Made by a program: the position numbers and the translations under genes. From Achromobacter sp. Root83 (GTDB lineage Bacteria; Pseudomonadota; Gammaproteobacteria; Burkholderiales; Burkholderiaceae_B), in assembly GCF_001428845.1 (NCBI RefSeq), contig NZ_LMIU01000022.1, positions 124,001-188,000 on the forward strand: a stretch of DNA of 64,000 bases, written 5' to 3'. The notes under the pieces are model-generated. The model worked only from the letters and a program-made list of their open reading frames with translations, searched no databases and was not told where the DNA came from. Shown one piece after another: positions 41,536 through 50,075 of the stretch; position 1 is the stretch's first letter, and each line of letters opens with the position of its first letter.

Positions 41536-42336
41536 TCAGTTCCGGGTTGCCAGCAGTTGCGACAAGGCATTTGCCTCGGCCTGAAGCTCCTTGGCCAGGG
41601 CGTCGACACGCGCCGCGTCGAGCTGCTCGGCCAGGCCCGCGGCCACCAGCGCGTGGGTCATGCGTTGCTGCCTGTCCAGCACCGGCACCGCGATCACGAC
41701 AACGCCGTTGATGTAGTTGTTCCGGTCCAGGCTGTAGCCCAGGCGCCGCACGGCGTCCACGTCCGCCTTCCAGGCGTCGAATTCGGGCGCCTGATCCCAG
41801 CGCAGGCCCTTGAAGCGGCGTTCCAGTTCCTTGTCCGAAAAATCCGCGAATGCCGCCACCAGACGGCCCGTCGCGCTGATCAGCGCGGGGAAACGGCTGC
41901 CCACATCCACATGCAGGCGGAATGGCGCGGTCGAGCGTGACAACGCCAACACGACCATATGGTCGCTGCCCGCGACTTCGACGCCGATGGCGGTGACGTT
42001 CGCCGCGTGGGCGATCTTGTCCAGCACCGGTTGCGCCAGGGTAGGAAACGGGCTGCTTTCGATCACGCTGCGGGCCAGCGTCAGCATGCCCACGCCCAGG
42101 CTGTAGCGCTTGGTGCCGGCGTCGACCTTCACCAGCCCCTCTTCCACCAGGACCCGCAGGATGTGCAGGCAGGTGCTGGTGACCATGCCGAGTTCCTGCG
42201 AGATCGTCTTCAAGGTCATTGGCTCACCGCCCTTGCCCAGCAAGCGCAGGATCGCGATCGACCGCGTCACGGCGGGGACCGCCCGAACGCGCGGGCCCGC
42301 GGCTGCCGCGGGTTCCTGGGTACTGGTTTCGCTCAT
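41536..42336 (-). CDS. IclR-family transcriptional regulator
   Basis: This 266-aa protein has a winged helix (PAVTRSIAILRLLGKGGEPM, LGMVTSTCLHILRVLVEEG) and an IclR effector domain (FPALISATGRLVAAFADF). The ATG at 42336 (MSETST) has CGGAGAGTC upstream and is preferred over an in-frame ATG at 42423 that lies in the promoter. It is divergent from the acyl-CoA ligase operon and very likely controls it. Confidence 0.9.
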   Translation of the reverse strand: MSETSTQEPAAAAGPRVRAVPAVTRSIAILRLLGKGGEPMTLKTISQELGMVTSTCLHILRVLVEEGLVKVDAGTKRYSLGVGMLTLARSVIESSPFPTLAQPVLDKIAHAANVTAIGVEVAGSDHMVVLALSRSTAPFRLHVDVGSRFPALISATGRLVAAFADFSDKELERRFKGLRWDQAPEFDAWKADVDAVRRLGYSLDRNNYINGVVVIAVPVLDRQQRMTHALVAAGLAEQLDAARVDALAKELQAEANALSQLLATRN

Positions 42337-42436
42337 CTGACTCTCCGTTTTTATTGCGGCAAGCATACCTTGCGCGGGGCCGCAGGATAGGACCTGCTCG
42401 ACCTGATAATTATATATATACAATTGATAGACGTGG

Positions 42437-42465
42437 TTGACAATTTAAATCGCGGCGCGCATAGT
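42437..42465 (+). promoter_or_regulatory. Sigma-70-type promoter of the acyl-CoA ligase operon
   Basis: TTGACA (42437-42442), a 17-base spacer and CATAGT (42460-42465) lie about 40 bp upstream of the ATG at 42504. An AT-only stretch (about 42408-42424) just upstream, between the two divergent genes, may be the IclR binding or melting region. Confidence 0.6.
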
Positions 42466-42503
42466 CGCTTCAACAGATTGCGGATCCACACAGGTACGAC
42501 GAA

Positions 42504-44081
42504 ATGACGAAGCTGACCGAGACCACTTCTTATGCGGACGCCCAGGCGCTTTGCTCCGCCGACAAGCTCTGGGAACTGTTCGATGGCGACCGCGAACGGA
42601 TGAACATCGCCCACGAATGCATCGACCGGCACGTGGGCCGCGACCAGCCCGCCATCATCCTGGTGCGCGCGGCCGGTGGCGACGAGTCCTATTCCTTCCA
42701 GCGGATCTCCGAGGAATCCTCGCGCTTCGCGCATTACCTGGCCGAACAGGGCATTCGCCCCGGCGACCGGGTCGCGGTGATGCTGGAACCGTCGCTGCCG
42801 TTTTACGTGGCCATGTTCGGCGCCATGAAGATGGGCGCCATCGCGGTGCCGCTCTTCACGCTGTTCGGCCCCGACGGCATCCGCCTGCGCGTCCAGGACT
42901 GCAAGCCCCGCATGCTGGTGACGAACGCCGAAAAAGCGCCCCTGGCCGCTGGCGGCGCAGACATGCAGGTCGTCATCGCGGACGATGCGTTCATCGGCAC
43001 GCTGGCCGCCTACCCCTCGCGCTATGACTGCCGCACGCGTGCCGACGACCTGGCCATTTTTCAGTACACATCAGGCACCACCCGCGAACTGCCCGACGCC
43101 GTCAAGCACACCCACCGCGCGCTGGTCACGTTGATGCTGGCCGCGCTGTATGGCACCGGCGTGCGCCCGGGCGACCGCTTCATGTGCCCGTCGTCCCCCG
43201 CCTGGGGGCACGGACTGTGGCACGGCACGCTGGCGCCGCTGGCGCTGGGCGTGACCATCGGCGCCTACGCCGGCAAATTCAATGCCGAACGGCTGCTGCG
43301 GGCCCTGCAGGAACACGGTTTCAACAACATCTCGGCGGCCGCCACGCACTACCGGATGATGCGAAATTCCGGCGTCGCGGACCAGTACCGCTACCGCCTG
43401 GACAAGGTGTCCTTCACCGGCGAACCCATCGACAGCGAAACCTCCGCGTTCGTGGAATCCACCTTCGGGCGGCCCGTCTGCAGCATGTACGGCACCACCG
43501 AAATCGGCGTGTGCCTGGTGAACTATCCGGGCGCGCCGGACTTCCCGGTCAAGGCCGGGTCGCTGGGCAAGCCCGTGCCCGGACTGCGCGTGGAAGTCCA
43601 GGACACCAGCGGCCAGCCCTGCGCGCCCGGCGAAACCGGCGAACTGAAACTGTGGCGCCGCGACGAATGGGTCGCCACCAAGGACTTGGGACGCGTCGAC
43701 GAAGACGGCTACTTCTGGCACGGCGGCCGCGCCGACGACGTCATCATCTCGGCCGGCTGGACCATGAGCGCCGTCGAAATCGAAGACGCCATCCTGAAGC
43801 ATCGCGACGTGTCCGAAGCCGCCGCCATCGGCGTGCCGGACCCCTTGCGCGGCCAGGTCGTCAAGGCCTTCGTGGTGTCCGCCCGCTCCGGCGACGCCGC
43901 CTTCATCGAAGAGATACAGGACGCGGTGCGCAGCCGCCTGGCGCAGCACGAGTATCCGCGCCAGGTCGTGTTCGTGGCCGAACTGCCCAAGACCCCCGCC
44001 GGAAAGATCCATCGCAGAAAACTGCGCGAGCAAGAGCTGGCGGCCGCCAGCGCGACGCCCGCCAGCGCCGCGCACGCCTGA
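42504..44081 (+). CDS. AMP-dependent acyl-CoA synthetase
   Basis: This 525-aa adenylate-forming ligase activates a carboxylic acid to its CoA thioester with ATP. The P-loop reads YTSGTTRELPDAVKHTHRAL (188-207), lacking the Gly and the PKG Lys of the usual TSGTTGxPKG; MYGTTEIG and WHGGRADDVI are as expected, and the C-terminal catalytic Lys is in KTPAGKIHRRKL. The P-loop variant suggests a distinct subfamily (benzoate- or methylmalonate-like ligases vary too). It is first in a four-gene plus-strand operon with a MaoC hydratase, CoA-transferase and Bug receptor. Confidence 0.9.
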   Translation: MTKLTETTSYADAQALCSADKLWELFDGDRERMNIAHECIDRHVGRDQPAIILVRAAGGDESYSFQRISEESSRFAHYLAEQGIRPGDRVAVMLEPSLPFYVAMFGAMKMGAIAVPLFTLFGPDGIRLRVQDCKPRMLVTNAEKAPLAAGGADMQVVIADDAFIGTLAAYPSRYDCRTRADDLAIFQYTSGTTRELPDAVKHTHRALVTLMLAALYGTGVRPGDRFMCPSSPAWGHGLWHGTLAPLALGVTIGAYAGKFNAERLLRALQEHGFNNISAAATHYRMMRNSGVADQYRYRLDKVSFTGEPIDSETSAFVESTFGRPVCSMYGTTEIGVCLVNYPGAPDFPVKAGSLGKPVPGLRVEVQDTSGQPCAPGETGELKLWRRDEWVATKDLGRVDEDGYFWHGGRADDVIISAGWTMSAVEIEDAILKHRDVSEAAAIGVPDPLRGQVVKAFVVSARSGDAAFIEEIQDAVRSRLAQHEYPRQVVFVAELPKTPAGKIHRRKLREQELAAASATPASAAHA

Positions 44082-44119
44082 CAAACCGTTCACCCCCCTA
44101 TCCACACCCAGGAGACATC

Positions 44120-45265
44120 ATGCTGACCACGACCAAGACCGAAAGAAGCTTCCCGAAGATCACCGAACGCGGACTGGACGAATTGCGCGAACGCATCGGC
44201 GTCAAGATCGGCGCCACCGCCGAACCGTGGTGCTATGAAGCCACGCGCGACAACATCCGCCACTACGCCCACGGCATCGGCGACGACAACCCGCTGTGGT
44301 CGGATCCCGAATACGCGGCCAAGACGCAGCACGGCGGCATCATCGCCCTGCCCAGCTTTCTTTTTTCCACCAGCCGCATCGTGTCCGGCTACGTGGGCGG
44401 ACTGCCCGGCGTGCACGCCATGTGGTCGGGCGCGGACTGGACGTGGCACAAGACCGTCAAGCGCAACGACACCATCTCGACCGAAGCCCACCTGAAGAAC
44501 CTGATCGAACACCAGACCCGCTTCGCCGGCCGCGCCGTGCAGCAGATCTATCACGTGGACTTCTTCAACCAGGACGGCGACAAGGTGGCCGAAGCCGATA
44601 GCTGGTGCTTCCGGACCGAGCGCGACCACGCCCGCGAACAGGGCAGCAAATACAAGGAAGTGCGCGCCCGCGAGCCGCGCCGCTACAGCCCCGAGGAAAT
44701 CAAGGAAGCCTACAAGCTCTATGCACAGGAAGAAGTTCGCGGCGCCACGCCGCGCTACTGGGAAGACGTGAAAGAAGGCGAAGCGCTGCCCGTGATGTTC
44801 AAGGGCCCGATGACGGTGACGGGCTTCATCGCCTATGCGCAAGGCTGGGGCGGGCTGTACATCCGCGCCAACAAGCTGGCCTGGCAACTGATCGACGCGC
44901 ACCCCGGCGTGGGCATCACCAACCGCTTCGGCATCCCCGACGTGCCCGAACGCGTCCATTGGGAAGAAGAGTTCGCGCTGGAAGTCGGCGCCCCCGGCGC
45001 CTACGACTACGGCCCCGAGCGCAATTCGTGGCTGACGCACCACCTTACCAACTGGATGGGCGACGCGGGCTTCCTGCGCAAGTCCACCTGCAAGATCCGC
45101 CGCCACAACCCCGAAGGCGACATGCTGTTCTTCAAGGGCAAGGTCGTGCGCAAGTACGTCGAAGACGGCCGCCATCTGGTCGAGATCGAACAAGAAGCGC
45201 GCAACCAGGACGACGAGCTTTCCGTGCTCGGGTCGGGTGTGGTTGAATTGCCCACCCGCGGTTAA
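44120..45265 (+). CDS. MaoC-type dehydratase with FAS1-like domain
   Basis: This 381-aa protein has two hotdog folds. The first (about 15-170: WCYEATRDNIRHYAHGIGDDNPLW) is a FAS1-like dehydratase domain and the second (about 215-375) a MaoC-like one (FKGPMTVTGFIAYAQGWGG). Such proteins hydrate enoyl-CoAs or act on mesaconyl-like CoAs. AGGAGACATC precedes the ATG at 44120. It is 38 bp downstream of the ligase, so it probably acts on the ligase product or a derivative. Confidence 0.88.
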   Translation: MLTTTKTERSFPKITERGLDELRERIGVKIGATAEPWCYEATRDNIRHYAHGIGDDNPLWSDPEYAAKTQHGGIIALPSFLFSTSRIVSGYVGGLPGVHAMWSGADWTWHKTVKRNDTISTEAHLKNLIEHQTRFAGRAVQQIYHVDFFNQDGDKVAEADSWCFRTERDHAREQGSKYKEVRAREPRRYSPEEIKEAYKLYAQEEVRGATPRYWEDVKEGEALPVMFKGPMTVTGFIAYAQGWGGLYIRANKLAWQLIDAHPGVGITNRFGIPDVPERVHWEEEFALEVGAPGAYDYGPERNSWLTHHLTNWMGDAGFLRKSTCKIRRHNPEGDMLFFKGKVVRKYVEDGRHLVEIEQEARNQDDELSVLGSGVVELPTRG

Positions 45266-45290
45266 ACGTCGGAAAAAATCGAGGTCAGCG

Positions 45291-46535
45291 ATGTCTGGTT
45301 CATCCGAGCTTGCTGCACCCGCCCCCGCCGCCCCCGCCCGGGGCGCGCTGGAGGGCCTGCGCGTCATCGATCTGTCCCGCGTGCTGGCGGGGCCGCTCTG
45401 CACGCAGATGCTGGCCGACCAGGGCGCGGACGTGATCAAGGTCGAACCGCCAGGCGGGGACGAGACGCGCACCCTGGGGCCGCCCGTCAACGACGACGGC
45501 GACGCCGCCTATTTCACGGCCGTCAACCGCGGCAAGCGCGCCATCGGACTGGATCTGTCCCAGGCCGCCGGCCGCGACGTCCTGCTCACCCTGCTGGCCG
45601 ACGCCGATGTCCTGATCGAGAATTTCATTCCGGGCACGATGGCCAGATGGGGGCTGGATTACGAGGCGGACCTGAAGCACCGCTACCCCCAATTGATCTA
45701 CTGCGCCATCTCCGGCTTCGGCGACGACGGCCCGCTGGGCGGACTGCCCGGCTACGACGCCATCCTGCAAGCCATGTGCGGACTGATGAGCGTGAACGGC
45801 GATCCGGCCAGCGGCCCCACCCGCATCGGCATCCCCATCGTGGACCACCTGACGGGCTACACGGCGCTCTCGGGCATCCTGCTGGCGCTGTATCACCGCG
45901 CGCGCACCGGCCAGGGCCAGCGCGTGGAGGTCACGCTGTTCGACACCGCGCTAAGCCTGCTGGTGCCCCATGCCGCCAACTGGATGCACACGCAGCGCGC
46001 GCCCGGCCTGCTGGGAAGCGCGCATCCCAACATCGCGCCCTACGACCGTTTCGCGTGCCAGGACGGCGCGATCTTCCTGGGCGTGGTGAACGACCGCCAG
46101 TTCCGCCGGTTCTGCGACTATGCCGGCCTGACGGCCCTGCTGGAAGACCCGCGCTTTGCCACCAACCGCTCGCGGCTGGAACATTGCGACGCCCTGCGCG
46201 GCGCCATCGAGAACGCGCTGTCGGATCGGCCACGCGATGCAGTCTGCCGCGACCTGATGCGGCTGGGCGTGCCGGCTGGCCCGGTCAATAGCGTGCCCGA
46301 AGCCTTCGAACAGGCGCACACGGCCCATCGCGGCATGCGGATCGACAAAGACGGTTATCACGGCATCGGAACGCCCGTCCGGCTGTCGCGTGCGCCGGCC
46401 CGCGTGGACCGCCTGCCCCCTGCTTACGCGCAGCACACCGACGAGGTCCTCCGGGAGGCCGGCCTCGTCGACTCTCAAATCGCGGCCCTGCGGGAACAGG
46501 GTATCTTGCCGCGCTGGCCTCCTTCCAAGCCGTAG
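45291..46535 (+). CDS. Class III CoA-transferase (CaiB/BaiF family)
   Basis: This 414-aa protein carries the family start LEGLRVIDLSRVLAGPLCTQMLADQGADV and KVEPPGGDETR, and IPIVDHLTGYTALSGIL, which includes the catalytic-Asp region of the class. It moves CoA between carboxylic acids such as succinate and the pathway substrate. The ATG at 45291 with GAGGTCAGCG upstream starts the conserved part; the longer frame overlaps the MaoC gene. With the ligase it gives two ways to make the CoA ester. Confidence 0.92.
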   Translation: MSGSSELAAPAPAAPARGALEGLRVIDLSRVLAGPLCTQMLADQGADVIKVEPPGGDETRTLGPPVNDDGDAAYFTAVNRGKRAIGLDLSQAAGRDVLLTLLADADVLIENFIPGTMARWGLDYEADLKHRYPQLIYCAISGFGDDGPLGGLPGYDAILQAMCGLMSVNGDPASGPTRIGIPIVDHLTGYTALSGILLALYHRARTGQGQRVEVTLFDTALSLLVPHAANWMHTQRAPGLLGSAHPNIAPYDRFACQDGAIFLGVVNDRQFRRFCDYAGLTALLEDPRFATNRSRLEHCDALRGAIENALSDRPRDAVCRDLMRLGVPAGPVNSVPEAFEQAHTAHRGMRIDKDGYHGIGTPVRLSRAPARVDRLPPAYAQHTDEVLREAGLVDSQIAALREQGILPRWPPSKP

Positions 46536-46576
46536 CCGCAGGTAATGCCATCAAATAAAAAATCGAGGAGACCACC

Positions 46577-47542
46577 ATGAAGACACTACGCCTCATCGCC
46601 GCGCTAGCCGCGCCGCTATTGTTCTCACTGTCCGCCGCGGCCGCGGATAGCTACCCGTCAAAACCCGTCAAGATCATCGTCCCCTATCAGGCGGGCCAGG
46701 GCACCGACGTGGCCGGACGCTATCTGGCCGAATATCTGGCCCGCGACCTGGGCCAGCCTTTCATCGTTGAAAACCGCCCCGGCGCGGGCGGCAACATCGG
46801 CGCGTCCGAAGCCGCGCGCGCGGCGCCCGACGGGTACACGCTGCTGATGGGCACCAATGGCACGCACGTGCTGAACCAGTACATGTATGCGTCCACCGCC
46901 TTCGATCCCGAGAAGGACTTCGCGCCCATCATGCTGGTCAGCTCCTTCCCCATGGTGCTGCTGACCACGCCCGCCTCGCCCTATGCCAGCCTGGCCGATC
47001 TGCGCAACGCAACCAAGGCCAAGCCCGACAGCGTCAACGTGGGCATGCCCAGCACCACCGCGCGGCTGGTCTTCGAACTGCTCAAGCAGCAAGGCGTGAA
47101 CAGCCTGCGCGGCATTCCCTACAAGGGATCGGCCACCGCCACGACGGATCTGCTGGGTGGCCAGGTCCAGGTCGGCATCGACACCGTCAGCGCGGCGCGT
47201 TCGTTCATCACCGGCGGCAAGCTGCGCGCGCTGGCCGTGACCTCGTTGAAGGAATCCGCCCTGCTGCCCGGCGTCCCGTCAGTGGCGGCGCAAGGTCTGG
47301 ACGGCTTCCAGGTCATCGCCTGGAACGGGCTCTACGCGCCGAAGGGCACGCCGCAGGCGGCCATCAATACCTTGAACGAGGCGCTTGCGAAGATCCTGGC
47401 CCGTCCCGAAGTGCGGCAGAAGCTGCTGGACCTGGGCCACGAGCCCGGCGGCGGCACGCCCGGGGAGCTGGCTTCGTTTGCCCGCAGCGAACGCCTGAAG
47501 TGGCAGCCGCTGATCGTGCAGGCCGGCCTGAAGGCGGAGTAA
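46577..47542 (+). CDS. Bug/TctC-family receptor
   Basis: This 321-aa periplasmic receptor has a signal peptide MKTLRLIAALAAPLLFSLSAAAA, then YPSKPVKIIVPYQAGQGTDVAGRYLAEYL and QPFIVENRPGAGGN. GAGGAGACCACC precedes the ATG. It closes the ligase operon and probably binds the acid that the ligase or CoA-transferase activates. It is convergent with the MFS gene with only 2 bp between stops. Confidence 0.92.
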   Translation: MKTLRLIAALAAPLLFSLSAAAADSYPSKPVKIIVPYQAGQGTDVAGRYLAEYLARDLGQPFIVENRPGAGGNIGASEAARAAPDGYTLLMGTNGTHVLNQYMYASTAFDPEKDFAPIMLVSSFPMVLLTTPASPYASLADLRNATKAKPDSVNVGMPSTTARLVFELLKQQGVNSLRGIPYKGSATATTDLLGGQVQVGIDTVSAARSFITGGKLRALAVTSLKESALLPGVPSVAAQGLDGFQVIAWNGLYAPKGTPQAAINTLNEALAKILARPEVRQKLLDLGHEPGGGTPGELASFARSERLKWQPLIVQAGLKAE

Positions 47543-47544
47543 GG

Positions 47545-48963
47545 CTAAGGCTGGACGGCGGCAAGCTTGGGGCGGCTTGCCGCCGCCACCGCCGCGGCCA
47601 GCGTGATCAGCGCCGCGCCCGCGGCAAACACCGCGCGCAGCCCGGCCGCAAGCGCCTCGGGCGATCCGCCCATCGGATCCGCCACCCCGGCGCCGGCGGC
47701 GAACAGCGCGCCCATCGCCGACGCGCCGGTGATCAAGCCCAGGTTGCGGGACAGGTTCAGCATGCCCGACACGGCGCCGCGTTCGCCGCCACCGATGCCG
47801 CCCATCACGGCCGTGTTGTTGGCCGCCTGGAACAGCGCATAGCCCGCGGTAAGCACGGCAAGCGGAACGATGTACCCCGCCACGCCGAACGCCGCGCTCG
47901 CCGCCGGCAGCGTGGCCGAAGCGGCCGCCATCGCGATCAATGCGGCCAGCGCCATGGCCCGCGCGCCAAAGCGATCCACGCAGCGGCCGGCGGGCACGCC
48001 AGCCAGGGCGGCCACGAGCGGACCACAAGACATCACCAGCCCAGCCCGCGCGGCATCCAGCCCCAGCGCGCCCGCCAGGTAGAAGGGCCCCACCACCAGG
48101 GTCGCCATCATTACCGTGGCCACCAGCGCGCTGGTGGCAAAGCCGCCGGCCAGCACCGCGTTGCCAAACATGGCCGGCCTGATCAAGGGATGCGCGGTCC
48201 TGTATTCAACCCTGATGAACAGGCCCAAACCGGCCGCCGCCGCCGCAAGCAAAGCGCCATTGAGCAATCCAAAATGGCCGCGCCCCAGCGTCATCGACAA
48301 TGCGTAGGCCGCCAGCGTCAGCGCCAACAGGGCGTTGCCCAGGCGGTCGAAGCGAACCGCTGTCTGCGCGGGATGCCGCCGATCGGCCGGCAGATGGCGC
48401 AGGGCCAGCCAGAACGTCAGCACGCCCAGCGGCAGATTGATCAGGAAGATCGCCCGCCATCCCGCCCCGGCGATCAGCGCGCCACCCAGCGTCGGGCCCA
48501 GCGCGGTGCCGACCGCCGACATCGTGCCCAGCCAACCCATGACGCTTCCCGTCCGGCCCTTCGGCGCCGCCTCGCTGGCGAAGGCCATGGTCAACGCCAT
48601 CAGTACAGCGGCGCCCAGGCCCTGCGCGGCGCGCGCCGCCACCAGGACCCAGAGGTCCGGCGCCGCGCCGCACAGGACCGACGCGGCGGTGAACAGCGCC
48701 AGCCCCGCCAGCATCAGCCGCCGCCGGCCCAGCAGATCGCCCAACCGGCCGGCGCCCACGATCGCGGCCGTGATGGCAAGCAGATAGGCCAGCACCACCC
48801 ACTGCACCGCCTGAAACGACACGCCGAACGCCTGCGCCAGCGTTGGCAGGCCGACATTGGCGATGCTGGTGCCCAGCGATGACAGCAGCGTCGCCAAGGA
48901 CAGGCACGCCAGCAGGGCGAAGTGCGGCGGGGAAGGCAAAGGGAAATCATCGGAGTCGGGCAT
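47545..48963 (-). CDS. MFS transporter, DHA2 (14-helix drug:proton antiporter) type
   Basis: This 472-aa inner-membrane protein has around 14 helices. Family signs are LGTSIANVGLPTLAQAFG in helix 1, WVVLAYLLAITAAIVGAGRLGDLLGRRR (motif A region) and LGTMSAVGTALGPTLGGALI (motif C). The ATG at 48963 starts the conserved sequence; an upstream open frame is not protein-like. A LysR gene is divergent 142 bp away and likely controls it. It probably exports a toxic compound by proton antiport. Confidence 0.9.
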   Translation of the reverse strand: MPDSDDFPLPSPPHFALLACLSLATLLSSLGTSIANVGLPTLAQAFGVSFQAVQWVVLAYLLAITAAIVGAGRLGDLLGRRRLMLAGLALFTAASVLCGAAPDLWVLVAARAAQGLGAAVLMALTMAFASEAAPKGRTGSVMGWLGTMSAVGTALGPTLGGALIAGAGWRAIFLINLPLGVLTFWLALRHLPADRRHPAQTAVRFDRLGNALLALTLAAYALSMTLGRGHFGLLNGALLAAAAAGLGLFIRVEYRTAHPLIRPAMFGNAVLAGGFATSALVATVMMATLVVGPFYLAGALGLDAARAGLVMSCGPLVAALAGVPAGRCVDRFGARAMALAALIAMAAASATLPAASAAFGVAGYIVPLAVLTAGYALFQAANNTAVMGGIGGGERGAVSGMLNLSRNLGLITGASAMGALFAAGAGVADPMGGSPEALAAGLRAVFAAGAALITLAAAVAAASRPKLAAVQP

Positions 48964-49105
48964 GATCGTGTCCAGCAAAGGGAAGACAAGACCCAGCGTA
49001 GGCCCGGCGCACGATTGGCGGAAGACGCAGCATTTGCACTGAATACCTGCATGCGACGCCATGTCGTGCTTTCCCGCCGCGCGGCGGACGTGCTACGTTT
49101 GCCGC

Positions 49106-50008
49106 ATGACCATGCCCGACCTCAATCTGCTGATCACCCTGGACGCGCTGCTTGCGGAAGGCAGCGTGGCGGGCGCGGCCCGGCGTTTGCGCCTGAGCCC
49201 CTCGGCCATGAGCCGCGCGCTGGCGCGCCTGCGCGACACCACGGGCGATCCCCTGCTGGTGCGCGCGGGGCGCGGCCTGGTCCCCACCCCCCGGGCGCTG
49301 GAACTGCGCGAGCGGGTCGGCGTGCTGCTGAGGGACGTGGAAGGGGTGCTGCGCCCGGCGGAGCATCTGGACCCGGCGCGGCTCGTGCGTACGTTCACGC
49401 TGCGGACCAGCGACGGTTTCGTGGAGAACTTCGGCCCCGCGCTGCTGGCCCGCATCGGCGCGCAAGCGCCCGGCGTGCGGCTGCGCTTCGTTCAGAAGAC
49501 GGACAAGGACAGCGCGCCGCTACGCACGGGCGCCGTGGACCTGGAAACGGGCGTGGTGGGGGATTCCGCCAGCCCCGAGCTGCGTACGCGCGCGCTGTTT
49601 CAAGACCGCTTTATCGGCGTCATGCGCGCGGGCCATCCGCTGAGCCAGGGCAAGGTCACGCTGGCGCGCTACGCGGCCGGCCGCCACGTCCTGGTGTCGC
49701 GCCGGGGCCTGGACTCGGGGCCCATGGACGAAGCCTTGAAGCGGCTGGGGCGCGAACGCGGCATCGCCGCCGTCACCGGCGGCTTTTCGGCCGCGCTGGC
49801 GCTGGCGCGGGCCTCGGACCTGATCGCCACGGTTCCCGAACGGCATACCGAAGCCATGCGGGAAGGCATGCGCGGATTTTCCCTGCCCTTTCCGATGGAG
49901 CCCTTCCTGGTGTCGATGCTCTGGCATCCCAGGATGGATGGCGACGCCGCGCATCGCTGGCTGCGCGGCTGCGTCCTGCAGGCATGCGGGAAGACTGCCC
50001 CGGATTAG
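49106..50008 (+). CDS. LysR-family transcriptional regulator
   Basis: This 300-aa protein has an HTH (LNLLITLDALLAEGSVAGAA, LSPSAMSRALARLRD) and an effector domain beginning FTLRTSDGFVENFGPALLAR. The ATG at 49106 (MTMPDLN) begins the conserved region. It faces the DHA2 efflux gene and is presumably its regulator, activating efflux when the toxic compound is present. Confidence 0.9.
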   Translation: MTMPDLNLLITLDALLAEGSVAGAARRLRLSPSAMSRALARLRDTTGDPLLVRAGRGLVPTPRALELRERVGVLLRDVEGVLRPAEHLDPARLVRTFTLRTSDGFVENFGPALLARIGAQAPGVRLRFVQKTDKDSAPLRTGAVDLETGVVGDSASPELRTRALFQDRFIGVMRAGHPLSQGKVTLARYAAGRHVLVSRRGLDSGPMDEALKRLGRERGIAAVTGGFSAALALARASDLIATVPERHTEAMREGMRGFSLPFPMEPFLVSMLWHPRMDGDAAHRWLRGCVLQACGKTAPD

Positions 50009-50075
50009 GGCCTGGCCACGGGTCCTGACCGGCGGCCCGGCCGGGGCACGGCCTGGCCCCCGGCCTATGCCAGCC

